Origin: Haplomitrium mnioides
Taxonomy: Eukaryota > Marchantiophyta > Haplomitriopsida > Calobryales
Length of the DNA stretch: 35,914 nucleotides
Direction of reading: 5' to 3'
Assembly (NCBI GenBank): GCA_049999725.1
Contig: JBNGIS010011154.1
Location: 1 to 35,914, forward strand
Each line of letters opens with the position of its first letter. Positions within the stretch are counted from its first letter, which is position 1. The notes beneath the pieces were generated by a model. It saw only the letters and a program-made list of their open reading frames with translations. It had not been told where the DNA came from and did no database searches. A program made the translations under genes and the position numbers. Positions 9,530-22,566 of this stretch are shown piece by piece.

Positions 9530-12341
9530 CAAGGCTGTTCCCAGTCTCTTCTCAACTGATCTGATGTCCACTAATCTAACAAATCAAGGGGACACAAAGC
9601 AGAAAGAAAATCTAGCTACACAGATATAGACAAACGATTTACACACTATATGCAAGAGAGATCAGAGTCCTTGAAGACCCTCTGGATTTCTACTAAATAA
9701 TACTTCTCTTATGAGTCCCGCTGCCTTACCACTACAGCCCAGCAACCCACACACCCTCCTCTTCGGATAGTTTTTTAACTTCCCTCACGAGAAGCCCTGC
9801 TTTTACTTCCTCAAGCTAGGAAGAGAGTTTCTTTGACTTCCACCTCTGGAAGACAGCTTTCCCAGCTGCAGGTAGCTCACTCCACCCCCGAGCCTCGACA
9901 GGTCTTATTACGCAGTGCATTGGCACTAGCGCAGCCTCCCCCTCTCAGCTCCACTTGAAGAATTACACCAGAGTGTACTCCGAACACTCTAGGCTGATAC
10001 CTGCGCACAATGAATGGTAGAGACAACCCGAAGCTCCTCACTTGGCGGCCTCTCCCGAAGTCATAATTGGGACTCCCACCCCAACCGCCCCTCGTTGTGA
10101 TTTCCTTGTCCTCAAATCGTGATGCTCCTACACAGAAAATGCATATTCGACCCTAAGTCCTTCCATGGTGGCCTCTCCCGAAGTCATAGCCCGCTAGAAT
10201 CCAATCAAAATCCCGTATCAATCACCCTCCGCCCTGGTCCGCCTGCAAGGATGAGGTCATCTGGGTCTCCCTCCAGTCCTCCTCTAAATCCCCCGATTCC
10301 CCTTGAGCAAGTACCCCTGCTTCACGTGGTCTTGTCAGTGAATTCCCATTCCAACCCCCCTTCATTACGATTCCCCTTAGCATGTAGTCGCCTCGCGCCC
10401 TGAGGTTGCCCGTGCATCAACATGGAAGAATTCGAAGGTCGCCAAGGTATACTCCCCTTGCGAGTGCTGAACTCGCAAGCCCGATCCTAAGAAAGGTCAT
10501 TAATCACGTTAGCTCCCTGGAGCTGGGAGGTGACGACACATGGCGCGCGCCTGTTAATCTTGTTACAACCGCCAAGTAACGCGCGCCGCGTGTCCCGTGA
10601 TGATGAAAGTAGAACGGTAATATCGACGGGGAGTCTGAGGAATCTTGCCGCTGAGATTCCATAGATTCCCGTGGTTAAGTCTGAAGGGCTCTTAAGAATA
10701 GAGTTCCAAAGCGCCCCGCGGAACCCTATCCACATAATCTCCAAATATTCCCTCGCAGATCCCAAGTCACCCTCCTCGCGCCACGTCACCCGCTACACCG
10801 TCGTCCGTCGCTACCTCGCAAAGGGGTAGGCTGACCATCGCGCTTAATCTCCCTTCCGTGGTTGACCCGCTCTTTGTCCGAAGTCTGATGAGCCCTTCTC
10901 CTACTGCCGCGTGTCCCGTGAGCTGCTGCGGGGTCCCTGGAGTCGCCACGTCGTCCGAAGGCCACCATCCAACGCCGCCCCGCAAAGGGGTAGGCAAACC
11001 GTCACGCGGACCTTCTTCCAAAGTTGATTGGCGGAAATCTTACCTTGCTCCCTAGCGCACCATGTTCCAAAGCCCTCCCACAGACTCCCTGCGCTTGGCC
11101 CATCATCCGTAGAGCCAATGTGGACCTTACTCTGCTCGCCGAATAAGAACTGTGCCGATGTCGCCGTTTCGTTCTTCTCTCAAGATAAGAACTATGCATA
11201 CGCCTGAGGCTCCCTTCGTTATCTCTTTTGAATGCTTGATATAGGAACTACAAGGCCATTCGTCCCTCTGCCAAACTTTCAGATGCTGCGGTTGGACCCG
11301 TCGAACTTTCGCCCTTGGTCATGCCGAAGCTGCATTGAATCACCCTTTTAGCGTCTGCTTGCTCCTCCGTCGGTCAGACCTGCGTTAAGTCCCCTTTCTG
11401 GCTCAGCCTTCTCCTCGTTGGTCGGTTGGTGATGGATCACCCTTTTGGCTTCCTCGGAACTCCCCTTCTCGGATCTCCGATCGATCACCCTTCCGGCACC
11501 CTTCCGTTCTCCTTCGGCCAGACCCTCGATATGTCGTTGCTTCGGGCCCTCTTCCCTACTCCCTTGTAGGATTCCTCGCGGATCCTTCTTAACCGGGCGC
11601 CCTACGTCGTAAGACGAATTGGAACCCTGTTAAGTGGGCTCCCCACTTAGGGAGGTGCCTATCCGCAGATTCGTGGGCCTCCTGGTGCCGCCACGTCGTC
11701 CGTGGAATCCCGCGAAGTGCTCTAAGGACGCCACGTTTCTGTAGAATCTCGCGGGACCTTCCAAGGACTCCACCTTTCCGCCTGGATTCGCGGACTCAAA
11801 TGGAAGGAATCGATCAGCCCATGTACAGGACACGCTCTTGCTTGCGGGATCGAGCCGTCCCTCTTCCCTGGCCTTGCTCACCCTCATGACGATCTTACCT
11901 TCTCATTTCTCTCCTTGAACCTTGCTTCCTGATTTGTGGTCGCTGTAGGACCTCCGCGATCTGCCTTTCTTCGGAGTGCCTTCGGGTTTTGTCGTTGTGG
12001 ATCCGTTCCTCTTCCTCCTGCGATTGCTTCGTCACAGGTGGCGGCTCTCTTCCTTCTCCCCATGCTTTGATCCCCGCATCCTCCTAAGGCCCACGGATTC
12101 TCGCTGGCTTGCTTCGAATATTGAAAAGTGGCCCCTCCTCTAGTTAGCGATCCTGATTCCTTCCTCCTCTCTTCCACCATGATCCTGTTTCCCTCCTAGG
12201 ACTCATGCGCCCTGCTCTTAGTAGCTGTTTGAGGGTACTTCGTGGCTCCTGAGAGGCCCTCACACTTGCCAAGGCTTATTGTGTCGCTGATGCTTCTGAT
12301 TTCTTGCATTTTGCTTGAGTGCTCCAAAGCACCAGCTGACA
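9504..12341 (-). repeat. 5' LTR (right LTR), inner boundary tentative
   Basis: The outer boundary at 12341 (TGTCAG on the minus strand) is fixed by the match to 888-1477. The inner boundary at 9504 rests on the candidate primer-binding site and would give an LTR of about 2.8 kb. The segment 10000-11750 is GC- and CpG-rich, unlike the AT-rich sequence beyond 12342. Short internal direct repeats occur: GGCCTCTCCCGAAGTCATA at 10047 and 10170, GCCGCGTGTCCCGTGA at 10585 and 10906, CGCAAAGGGGTAGGC at 10817 and 10981. Confidence 0.6.
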
Positions 12342-15300
12342 TTTTCCAATCAAGTCTCTATAATAATATGTCTCTTTTTTTGTATAATTCAAATGGAAAG
12401 AGCAACAAGAGGAAAAAATTGATTGGAACTTCAAAACTCTTGTTGTCAAAAAAGTCCTATAACTGAACAAAAAGGTGATCACATTTTAAACATTAATGGT
12501 GAGGAGAGGAAGATTGAAGAACAAAAAATATCAAATGATATGGCCCATAGTTTGGTTAAAAATACATTGGGAATACAATAACATATGTCTTCTGGTGATA
12601 ATGAACCCTATGCATAATAGGATTCATGAGTAAATCCTATGCATGTTTGGGATCCAAAAACAATTCATGCAAGAAATGTTCACTCTTTCAAGTAATTTCC
12701 AAAATAGTGGACCCTATATGTGCATGGGCTTTAACACTTCAACTAGATTTTATTATTTGAGAAGCAAAGCTCTTTTAAATGACAAGAAGTACAAGAGTGG
12801 CACGTTGAAGAACACTCTTGTACTATCAAGTTTCAGTGATGAGTATGTTGTGAATTTGTCTTTGTAACAATAGAAGGTTGGGAAGAAATGTGCAATAGAG
12901 TAAGCATAGAAGACATGAAAAGGAAGCTAGTTGGATCTACATCGATGTATCTTTAATGGAATTGGCTCTACATCAAAGCATCCACAAGGGATTGACATCT
13001 TCATCAAAGTATCTTCAAAAGAACAAGATCTATATTGACATGTTATCAACTCTTTATTATCTTAAAAAAAAAGGTTTGGTTTTGTAATGATTATAGTTTG
13101 TTATGTTAATAATTATGCTTTAGGATAGATTCGAATAAGTGTTTAGCTAGCAAAGTATAGGCAAGTGCAAACCAACTATGATCAAGAAACCAACCGACCA
13201 TCAAGAAATTCCAGAGAAGTGGTTGATCAATATATGGTGAAAATTTTCTGAAAATTCTTGTGGGATGGTTTTATGTCTTTTCTTTCATGTGAAGTCTGTT
13301 TAGTAGTCTGTATATATGTTTGTAGTTAAGAAGTAAAAGTTGAGAAAATGTATATGGAGCACAAGACAAGATCTAAGAATCAATTTCATCAACGTTCAAG
13401 AAAAGGTATCTATTAGTAGAAATAGGATGAAAATAGAGTCACCAGACAGTAAAGATGGTGAGAAGTTGATGAAAAAAATCCAAGAACATTCAAATTGACG
13501 GTGCAACGAGAAAAGTTTATTTTCTAGGAATTGAATATAGCCAAAGAGTGTTGGCCATAATGCCTCGCCGAAGGAAGTGAATCTTGTTCATCTTGGAGAC
13601 AAGTAGAGAAGATGTGGAAACACATTAAGGAGGATTGGTTTTGAGCAACAGTATCATGGTGTGTGTTGAGATGGCTCTGAAGAGAAGGATGCTTTGTGGT
13701 GAGAAAAAGAGGATTCAGAAGATGTCTATGTAAGAGAGAATATTCAAACATATCTACCAAGATGGTGCAAATGACTGAGAGGGGTTACAAATCAAAATGC
13801 ATCCCAAGATTATGTAAGATGGGTGGACATGAAGAAGAGTTGATAGTAGAAAACAAGAAAAAGATAATTCCTAAAGTGTGTGGTAGAGAAGGTGTTGTGC
13901 TGAGATTATTTGGAAGGATGTGTGAATCGACCTCTTGTACAGTTCAGATGGAGGGTTTGTGATGTCGACTTTCTACTTCGAGGTTTATAGAAATGTTTCG
14001 ATGGTTAAGTTACCAAACTTGTGGTCTGGTTAGTAAGTGTCATTTATGTGTGTCCTTATAACCTCGTCTATGTGTATATGTATTTGTTCAATTCTGTTTG
14101 TGATCGAAACTATTAAGGGAGATAGTTTTTGTGTTCTTTGTTGTCTTACTTGGTGAATTATCATGATGTTGAGGCAAGAAACAGAAGGCCACCATCAAAA
14201 GAATGGGCTTGCCTCCTTTCTATGTGTTGTTCATCGGATTGGTTGTTTGCTGTTAGAATCCAGAGCATAAGAAAATAGACTTAGTCCAATAAAAATAAGT
14301 TTTGCTCTATGCTATGTATTACCTCTCTTATGTGTATGAAAGGGTTTCATTCGATTTATGTGGATTCCAGTCTAAGCTGCACAAATTAAGTTATCGACCA
14401 TTGGTTCTACGTTGTTGGATGGTTAGTTGAGCATAAGTTGGCTACTAGTTTTCTTGAGAAGAGGGACTTTTGATTCCACAACATATGCATCACCCTACAT
14501 GAGTAAAGAGTTTATACTTGCCTCACGTGTGGTTGTCACGTGCATATTCATGTCCATTATGTCCTTGTCTTAGGATCGGAAGACACCGACCCTTGTCTTG
14601 TTTGTATAATATTGTCATTATGTTTTCTTTCCCTCAAAACACATGCACAAAACCATCTTTGATCTATGTTCTTTACCTCCCGATGGGATTTTGTCTTGTT
14701 CTCTCTAATCTTTTATCCTTAGATGTTGCACCCTTTCCTTCTTTTATCCATAGGTCCCTCTCAGCTCTCTTCTTCTAACCATAGGTCCCACAACACTCTT
14801 CTTTAATTTGTAGATCTTGAAAACATTATCAGCTCGGTCCAAGACTGGTGGCCCAAACGAGTTACCTTAGATCCCTCTTTTTACCCGGTCCTTCCCCACG
14901 CCTAACGCCATTTTCAACTGTGAAGTTGGAACGACGCGTTTGACAACCCGTACCTCTGACGTCATCTGCTGGCCCAATAGTTGATATGATATCTTGTCTC
15001 TAGTGTTCAATAACGTCCGCGTAGGTTAAACTTGCTAAGTAGTCTCTTGCTTTAACCATTGGCTCTATAGCTTTACCCGTGGGTATCTCCGTTCTATTGG
15101 AGTCACTGCTTCATTTCCTATAAATCATATCGAAGTCCCCATTTTTCCCTTATTCATGTTGTTGGCGTTGCCAATTCTATCCCTAGCCAATTCCTTGGAA
15201 TTGTTGTTCCGCCCTAGATCCGATTTATCAACTCGCGTTGAACCTGCTTAGCTCTATTGGAATACCTTTTGAAATACATCCTGACGCATCAAATCGACAC

Positions 15301-16749
15301 TCCATCCTTGCAACCCTTTTTTTTCCTAGAACCGATCGAGTTACACCTCTTCCAAGACTGATTTCTCTCACTGTCATTTTTTTCCCCTCGACTACTTGCT
15401 CGTAAGAAATTCCCATGTGTTAGTGTCCTTGCATACTCCACATGTTAGCGTTGCATATTGCCAAGAAACCCATAGATACCTTCAAATTTGCTTTATTGAC
15501 TGTCATGGTTCACAATTCCTCATTGTAACTTGTTGCCTGCAGGAATACTCACACTAGTTGTTATGGAAAACCTATAGACAAAGGTTACCACTATACTACA
15601 AATAAGGAGACTACAAAGAACTCGCTAACTCCTATTCTCTTTTTTTAACACTTCAAAGGGCTCTCCCCCCTATGCCCACAATTGCCTTTGTAACAATGGT
15701 GCTCATTGCCGCTTCCCTAGCCTCTTTGGCGTGTGCCTTGTCCCTCGTCCTCCTTTTCACCTATTGTCGGTCCTTCTTCCCTTGTCTCATCAATTCCTGT
15801 TGCTCCATCCTTTGACCTTTTGAATGCCACTCCTTGCAATGCTATCCTACGCTGAAATGGCCGATGCCTATGATATGGATCTTTCTTTGTTTATGTATCG
15901 CATGTGGGTAGAAATAGTCAACACCGTGTGGTGGTTAGCCATTTGGACTTGTTTGGACTCTTTAAGCTTTGAAGATATCCCTATAGTGACCCTTGAACAC
16001 TTTTGATTACTTGAACCTTCTCGAAGTGACTTGAATTGCCTAGTTCCCTTTGTCTTGTTTCTCACTGGTTTTCAATGGCTGATCTATAGCTACTGCTTTG
16101 TCTATGCCTTACCTGAAAATGCATTAGTTATGACAGATGTTGCCTTAGTTTGATGAAAGATTGTCGTAGTTCCTCTTGAATCGAACTAGTTTTCTCTTTC
16201 TATGCCTTTCATTAGATGTTGCTTTGCTGAAATTTGCGATAGCCGTCTTGCTCAGATTTGTGATAGCCTTCCCTTCTCTAAATTGCATTAGCCTCTCTTC
16301 CTCATATTGTGATAGCTCCCCTTCTGCCTCTCCTCTCTTCTCTTTTCTCCTCTCCTTACTAAACATTTGAAAACTAAAACACAATCGACTTCTTATTTTT
16401 GGCACATATTAACCTGTTGGTTTTGACCCCAAATTTACTTTTCTGATCCTACTCTCTGAGTGCTACACTCTATTTCTTCCCATTGCTTCTATTCTCTTCC
16501 TCTTCTTCCGTGGCATGAAGAGGATCATTCATATTTTCAATTACATTATCTGAAACACACCTTAATCTGCGTGTATATATAAGGCAACCTTCCATCTTTT
16601 CTACTCGATTGGAATGCTATTCGTGTCGTAGCATTCGAATTCCTACTCATTCCTAGCCTTATGCCTTTCGAGTTGTTGGCCTCCCCCATCCTCGGTACAA
16701 TTCCTATCAACATCGCATTTCTTCTCACCTAACCTTCTCATTGTTCTTA
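12342..16749. other. Unassigned AT-rich sequence
   Basis: About 4.4 kb between the first retrotransposon and the DUF7869 element. The longest frames (13696-13962 plus, 14518-14778 plus, 16145-16405 minus, 15228-15416 minus) show no known motif, zinc finger, polymerase or transposase signature. A copia-like purine stretch ATTAAGGGAGATAG at 14112 hints at an eroded LTR element, but no LTR pair is seen. Confidence 0.5.
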
Positions 16750-17639
16750 ACAGCCGCTACTTTGATTCAAGAACAGGCTACTCAAAATAGGAATTTTTCT
16801 TTTTGGGGAAAAATTGCGAGTTTTGAACTAAAAAAACATTAAAAAACGAGGTTCTTTTTTTAAAACAAAAAGTACATGAGTTTTTGAGGCTTTTTTTTGG
16901 CTGTTTCAACAAGCATGATAGAGCGAAAGTCAATTTTGTTGTGCAAAATTAATCAATATTATTAGTTTTTACAAAAATATTGGAAAATTCAAATTTGATG
17001 AAAAGTATACAAATTATAGTAAGTTTTCACCAAAAAATTGCATTTATCATTGATTACAATTCTAAGCTCAAAAGTTGAAATACACGTCACAAGAAACTAA
17101 TTTGAGATATGTTTGATTGCACAAACTTTATGCGTGCATAGACATGGTGCTCTTTCAAACTTTTTTCTTGGAAAAAAAAATGCAAAACATAAAGAAAAAG
17201 CCCAAGGAGACTAGAAGTCAAGGGAATGAGTTTGCAATGGTAAACACAAAAGCGAAGAAAACGAAACATTGCATGGATTTAAGAGCTTTATTTTAAAGTT
17301 CAAGAAAGAAAGAAGCTTTCACTTGTAGTTGAAAATCCATGCAATCCAAAGTTAACATGGGCTTTCAAAAAGGTTTCAGCATTTAAAAATATTTCATAGT
17401 TCAACAAAGCATATACAGAAATGCATCATAGTTCAGAATCAAAAAGGCGGTAGCTAAGGAGATTGAATTAAGATTGTAAACAAGAAACATCTCCAAGTTT
17501 TAGACTTGATTCAACCAAACAAAGGTCTCAAGATCTACAAAATAGTCTATGACTTGTGTACAAACAAAGTTGTAATTGATAGTCTTTGAATGAAGAAGCT
17601 TGAAGGTTGTATATGAGAAGTAGAACTTGTGATAGGCTT

Positions 17640-17965
17640 GGACTTCCACCCCAAAGTCTATGCGCACATAGGAATCCAAGCTCAACATCTTAGCACTCAA
17701 CCCTAAAGTCTCTGCACGCTTAGAAATCCAAGCTCAACATCTGAACACTCCACCCCAAAGTCTATGCACGTATAGGAATCTGAACTCACCGTTTGAACAT
17801 TCCACAACAAAGACTGACAAGAACCTAGGTTTTAGATTCCGCAGAAGAGTTTTTGTACGCTGTACGTTTCGCTTGCGAATCAAAGTCTATGCTCGCATAG
17901 GTTTGACACTGCTACAACTGAGGATACATACTGTAAACGTTCTATTTTTTGCAACAAACTCTATG
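17640..17965. repeat. Tandem palindrome-bearing repeat, copy A
   Basis: A unit of about 60 bp (CACCCCAAAGTCTATGC, a palindrome core, then GGAATCNAANCTCA) is repeated about three times from 17645 to 17800, followed by two shorter isolated cores near 17885 and 17953. The first core CTATGCGCACATAG (17658-17671) is a nearly perfect 14-bp palindrome. Confidence 0.75.
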
Positions 17966-18408
17966 CACGCAAAAGATTTCAATTTCTTATTCGGAATCTA
18001 AAAGTAAAAACGGGTACAAAGCTCTACATCTGACTCAAACAGCGTTAAAGGTTTTAAGTTTTACATCAAATTCTGAACAAGAAAAAAACAATTAGTCAAT
18101 TTGGGCAGATGCTATAGCGAGACAATAACTTTTAAACTCTTCTAGAAAACAATAAAGTTGGAAACAAAATACCTACATTTTGGACAAGAAAATATTTTTG
18201 CAAAGCAAATAAAAATATTAGCTAAGGATTTAAGTTTTATTTATAGAGAATAACATTCAACTTGAAATGATTTACAGTAAAAAGTTCAAGTTGGCAGGAA
18301 AATTTCAACAAGTTACTTCAAAAGATTCTCAAGTACTTTTTAAAATAACGATCTTAGATTACAATATACTTGAAAATACAAAATATAAAAGAAAATTCTT
18401 AACTGACT

Positions 18409-20663
18409 TTAGTCACTTGTCTTGACTTCTTCGGATTCAACTTCAAAAGATTCATCAAGGTTTGCTTGATCTATCTTAGTGTTAATGACAGTTATTGAAT
18501 CTCCTTGAAACATTTCAAGATTGAGGGCTTTTTATCTTTCGTACTCAAATAGATTTGCTGTAATGGTAGCTAGAGTGGTTTTCCTCAATTGGTTTTTTTA
18601 GGTAAGAAGAAAATCAAAAGACAAAATCATGATTTGTGTCACATCAAGTACATCAATATGTAACTTGGATTTGTGTTTCCCTTTTGTTGTTGCTATTTTT
18701 TTTGGGAAGTATTGTCCAGAAAATGCATCTTCATCCAAACAAGCAAATCATTGAACTTGCACTTGTTTCAAGTTTGGGAGGTCTTCTTCATCAAATGACA
18801 AAACTATGAGAGCTTTGGCAACCCAAAATGGTATGCTCTTTGGATCCAGAGATGCAACAATACAAATAAACATTCTAGCTTTCATCTTATATAGATTGTC
18901 GAATTTATGCTTGTATTGAGTATTGTGCAAAAGAGCCCCTTCTCGCGGTCTAGTTGCTCCATCAAAGATTGCTCGACATGTAGAAATTATTTTCTGTACT
19001 AGAGTATCTTCTTTTGTCTGTTGAAGATCAAGCTGGGAATCTAGACAAACATTTTGAGAATTATTACAAGTGTTTGACTGTTCTGAAGGTGGAAAGATGA
19101 ATTCTTCTTTGAGTCATTGTTTTTTTTTTCAAGGATGTAGGCTGCAATCTCTTCTTGGGCAAGAAAAAAATCATTCCACCATTGAATATCAGAATCTGTA
19201 AAGAACTTGTAGCAACTCTCATTTATGTTGTCTCTTATTGAAAATACCACTTTCTTGGCATCCACTTCTCTTACTTCCTTTTGAGAGTGTTTGATTTCAG
19301 AATATGCCTTGAGAGGAATCAACATTGAACTCAAAATTTCTCTGTCCACTTCACGTAGGCACTTGAGTCGACAAATACCATCCACAGATGTAATAGTACA
19401 AACATAAGGTTGTGCTATTTATAAGAAAATAGAGAGGAGTGAAGGAAGTGGTAGTGAGTCACTTTTAGGGTAAGATTGGATTAGATTACTTGTTTTTGAA
19501 GTTACTTTTGGTAGAGAGTCACCTTTAGGTTACTTGCATTCGAAGTCACTTTTGGTAGAGAGTCACTTTTAGGGCTGAAATGAGAAGTGACTTAAGAGGG
19601 ATGACACCCTCTTCTCTTGTATAAATAGAAGGGCTTCTTAGCCCCACTCCTCATTCTGGAGTTCCTCTTGAATCACTTGGGTTCTTTGGTTGCTTGGCTT
19701 TGGTTAGCATTCTTGGTTTTGGTTTGCTTATTGTCTTTGAGTTGTGTAACTCTTTTAGAGTTGTCTTGAAGTATTACTTATTTGGAAGTTGGTCTTTGAG
19801 TTCTCCTTGAGTTCTTTTACATTATTACTTATTTGGAAGTTGGTCTTTGAGTTCTTCTTAAGTTCTTTTACAATAGATAACCAAAATTCATCTGTTGAAA
19901 ACTGTTTGTTCCAAATCTTTGCCTTGGAATCATTTAACTGGAACTTGAACTGTTGATTAAAAGTGATGTTAATCCTTTAAACTAGAGAGGGACATTGCTA
20001 CATAAACATTTTGAAATCCCAAGTTTCCAACAAAAGAGTCACTTGAGGTTTAGGATTATAGGATAATTGAAGCGTCTCGTTAAGACTCGTAATCGTGAAA
20101 GCTTTGACACGTTTTAAATGTTTCAAGAATTGGCTGAACATTTGATCAATTTGATCATGAGCATGGCCAACCATGAGAAATCCCACCTTGATTTTTTGAA
20201 AAGCATTCTTGGCAATAAGGAGACTAAGATATCCAAACATGATAGAATTCTTATTCTCTCGTGTCGTGTTGTCCAATTGAAGATACAAAGTTGGAGGCAA
20301 CGGGCCTTCAAAGTCATATAACATTTTGTTGAGCACAGTTACTGTCAAATTAGAATCGCTTCTCAAGCTTCTGTATGTTAAGATAACCCTCGAAGAAAGA
20401 GCATTATTGAATATTAAGGCACCAACAACATGCACACTTACCAAACAATCTTCATCAATGTTTTCTGGTGGCGAAGTCCAGTGTGGACTAGTAGTTTTCT
20501 TCTGATCCATTCCATCAATGATGATTCCCAAGTACTTTTGACCATCACTATAATGTTTTCTTTGATGGTTTGAAAGTTTTGTTCTTTCTTTCATTTGTTG
20601 GTCATGATGAAGAAATAATTGGCAATTATATTTGACTGCATCATCACAAAGCACGAAGGACAT
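18409..20663 (-). pseudogene. DUF7869-like transposase exon 2, copy A
   Basis: From 20663 the frame reads MSFVLCDDAVKYNCQLF, KYLGIIIDGMDQKKTTSPHW, LYLQLDNTTRENKN and KVGFLMVGHAHDQIDQMFSQ. DGMDQK, then QLDN-x-ENKN, then VGHxHDQIDQMFS is the hallmark order of the DUF7869 family; spacing of the acidic residues suggests an RNase H-like DDE fold (inference). The first frame stops at 19998 near TWDFKMFM. Later pieces are recognisable: 19385-19041 (IQWWNDFFLAQEEIAAYILE) and 18930-18748 (PFWVAKALIVLSFDEED), ending in an acidic C-terminus at 18409. A solo LTR splits it at 19389-19872. In copy B the intron acceptor reads AAACTAG before TTTTATG; here the AG has become AC. Confidence 0.7.
19389..19872 (+). 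mobile_element. Solo LTR with intact TATA box
   Basis: A 484-bp block present in copy A and absent at the matching site of copy B (near 23550). It begins TGTAATAG and ends CTTTTACA, giving a perfect 5-bp terminal inverted repeat TGTAA/TTACA. Flanking bases ACAGA (19384-19388) and ATAGA (19873-19877) are a 5-bp target-site duplication with one mismatch. TATAAATAG at 19620-19628 on the plus strand is a strong core promoter match, so U3 is on the left. Two internal duplications are visible: around GGTAGAGAGTCAC (19511 and 19555) and TTACTTATTTGGAAGTTGG (19774 and 19825). Confidence 0.85.
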
Positions 20664-21884
20664 AAAAGTTGTTCAGTAAAACATATGTCAATACTTGTAA
20701 CTTCAAAATACAACCTTAGGTGTAAATAATATTCAAGTCATCTTAAACAAATGTTTGAATTCGTAGAAGTGAAACACTTTGTAAAAGACTAAAAATAAAC
20801 TTTAGGCAATTTGAAAAAAGGAAAATCTATTTCAAAAAGAGAAAAACAACATTTGCAAACAAAGAGTACCAGAACACATCCTCTGGGTGTTTAAGATGAG
20901 TAAAGACAACAACTGATCTTATACGCGCATAAGACCAATACAGCAATACTAATATTATAGCTTGTTGTGACTGTTGTCGCAACTGGTTTTAAAAGGAACA
21001 AGAACAAATCTTATGCAATAGCTACTACTTTGAACTAGTAACATGCTACTCAAAACATGAACTTTTTTTGTTTGGAAAAAATTGTGATTTTTGAATTTTA
21101 AAAACATAAAAAATGAGGTTATAAATTAAAGTACATGAGTTTTTTGGATTTGTTTTTTGCTGTTTCAACAAGCGTGATAGAGCGAACGTCAATTTCATTC
21201 TGCAAAATCAATCAATATTATTTTTTTTATGAAAATATTGGAAAATTAAAATTTGATGAAAAGCATAAAAATTATGGTAAGTTTTCATCAAAAAATTGCA
21301 TTTATCATTGACTACAATTCTAAGCCCAAAAGTTGAAATACACGTTACAAGAAACTATTTTGAAATATATTTGATTTCACAAACTCTAGATGCACGTAGA
21401 CATGGTGCTCTTTCAAACTTTTTTGTTGGAAAAAAATTAAAAAACATAAAGAAAAATCCCGAAGGGATTGGAAGTCAAGGGAATGAGTTTTCAATGGTAA
21501 ATACAAAAACAAAGAAAACGAAACATGACATGGATTTAGGAGATTTATTTTTAAAATCAAGAAAAAAAGAAGCTTTAACTTGTAGTTGCAAATCCATGCA
21601 ATCAAAAGTGAACATGGGCTTTATTTCATAGTTCAACAAAGCATATACAAAAACATATCATAGTTTAGAATCAAAAAGGCAGTAGCTAAAGAGATTGAAT
21701 TAAGATTGTAAACAAGAAACATCTGCAAATTTTAGACTTGATTCAACTAAACAAAGGTCTCAAGATCTACAAGAGAGTCTATAACTTGTGTATAAACAAA
21801 GTTGTAATCGGTAGTCTTTATATAAAAAATCTTAAGGGTTGTACAAAAGAAGTAGAACTTGTGAAAGGCATAGACTTCCACCCC

Positions 21885-22095
21885 AAAGTCTATGCGCGCA
21901 TAGGAATCCGAACTCACCATCTGAACACTCCACCCCAAAGTCTATGCGCGTATAAGAATCTGAACTTACCATCTAAACATTCTACAACAAAGACTCACAA
22001 GAACTTAGGTTTTAGGCTTTGTAGAAGAGTTTTTGTACAATGTATGTTTCGCTTGCAAATCAAAGTCTATGTGTGCATAGGGTTCACACTTCTAT
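21885..22095. repeat. Tandem palindrome-bearing repeat, copy B
   Basis: Equivalent to the copy A block. CTATGCGCGCATAG at 21890-21903 is a perfect 14-bp palindrome; a second unit with CTATGCGCGTATAAG follows at about 21940, and AAGTCTATGTGTGCATAGGG at about 22063. Confidence 0.78.
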
Positions 22096-22566
22096 AACCA
22101 AGGACATAGACTATAAATGTTCTATTTTTTGCAACAAACTCTACGCACTCAAAAGATTTTGATTTCTAATTCATAATCTAAAAGTAAAAACGGGTACAAA
22201 GCTCTTCATCTCAGTCAAACAACACTGAAGGTTTTAATTTTTACAACAAAGTCTTAAAAGAAAAAAAAAATAGTCAATTTGGGTAGATGCGTTAGCAAGA
22301 TAATAATCTTAAAAGTTGAAAACAAAATACTTACATTTTGAAGAAGAAAATATTTCTACAAATAAAATAGAAATATTAACTAGAAATTTAAGTTTCATTT
22401 ACACAAAATAACATTCAACTTGGAATGATTTACAGTCACAAGTTCAAGTTGGCAAAAAAAATCCAACAAGTTGCTAGAAACAATTTTCAAGTACTTTTGA
22501 AAATGATCATCTTAAATTACACCATGCTTGCAAATACAAAATATAGAACAAAATTCTTGAAGAACT

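Larger units (their letters stand above)
888..12341 (-). mobile_element. gag-pro-only LTR retrotransposon carrying host gene fragments
   Basis: Direct repeats of about 590 bp (888-1477 and about 11755-12341) flank the unit. On the minus strand the order is: 5' LTR (12341 leftward), a leader of about 5 kb with host gene fragments, gag, zinc knuckles, retropepsin-like region, polypurine tract, 3' LTR. Both LTR copies begin TGTCAG on the minus strand. In the first 157 bases the copies differ at about six positions, all A/G swaps on the plus strand, so the insertion is fairly old or heavily deaminated. No reverse transcriptase, RNase H or integrase motif is seen between the protease tail (1635) and the LTR (1477). 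This layout resembles the TR-GAG class of non-autonomous elements, with a protease region added. Any mobility would depend on enzymes from another element. Confidence 0.8.
16750..21015 (-). mobile_element. DUF7869-type DNA transposon, copy A (5'-truncated)
   Basis: This segment is colinear with copy B: 16750-19388 matches about 21020-23550, and 19873-21015 matches about 23560-24051 plus 27770-28390. Shared landmarks include the AT-rich 3' flank beginning GGCTACTCAAAA or TGCTACTCAAAA, the block AAAGTCTATGCGC, and the end of the coding region. The right edge falls inside the intron of copy B, so exon 1 is missing. It is joined directly to the 3' end of copy B, giving a head-to-tail pair. I could not find terminal inverted repeats. 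Confidence 0.7.

Noticed and set aside
13696-13962. Possible small gene MVRKRGFRRCLCKREYSN
   Set aside because: No recognisable motif, no conserved partner in the window, and AT-rich surroundings with frequent chance frames.
14112-14300. Copia-type polypurine tract and LTR start
   Set aside because: Only a purine stretch is seen; no matching second LTR or pol sequence nearby.
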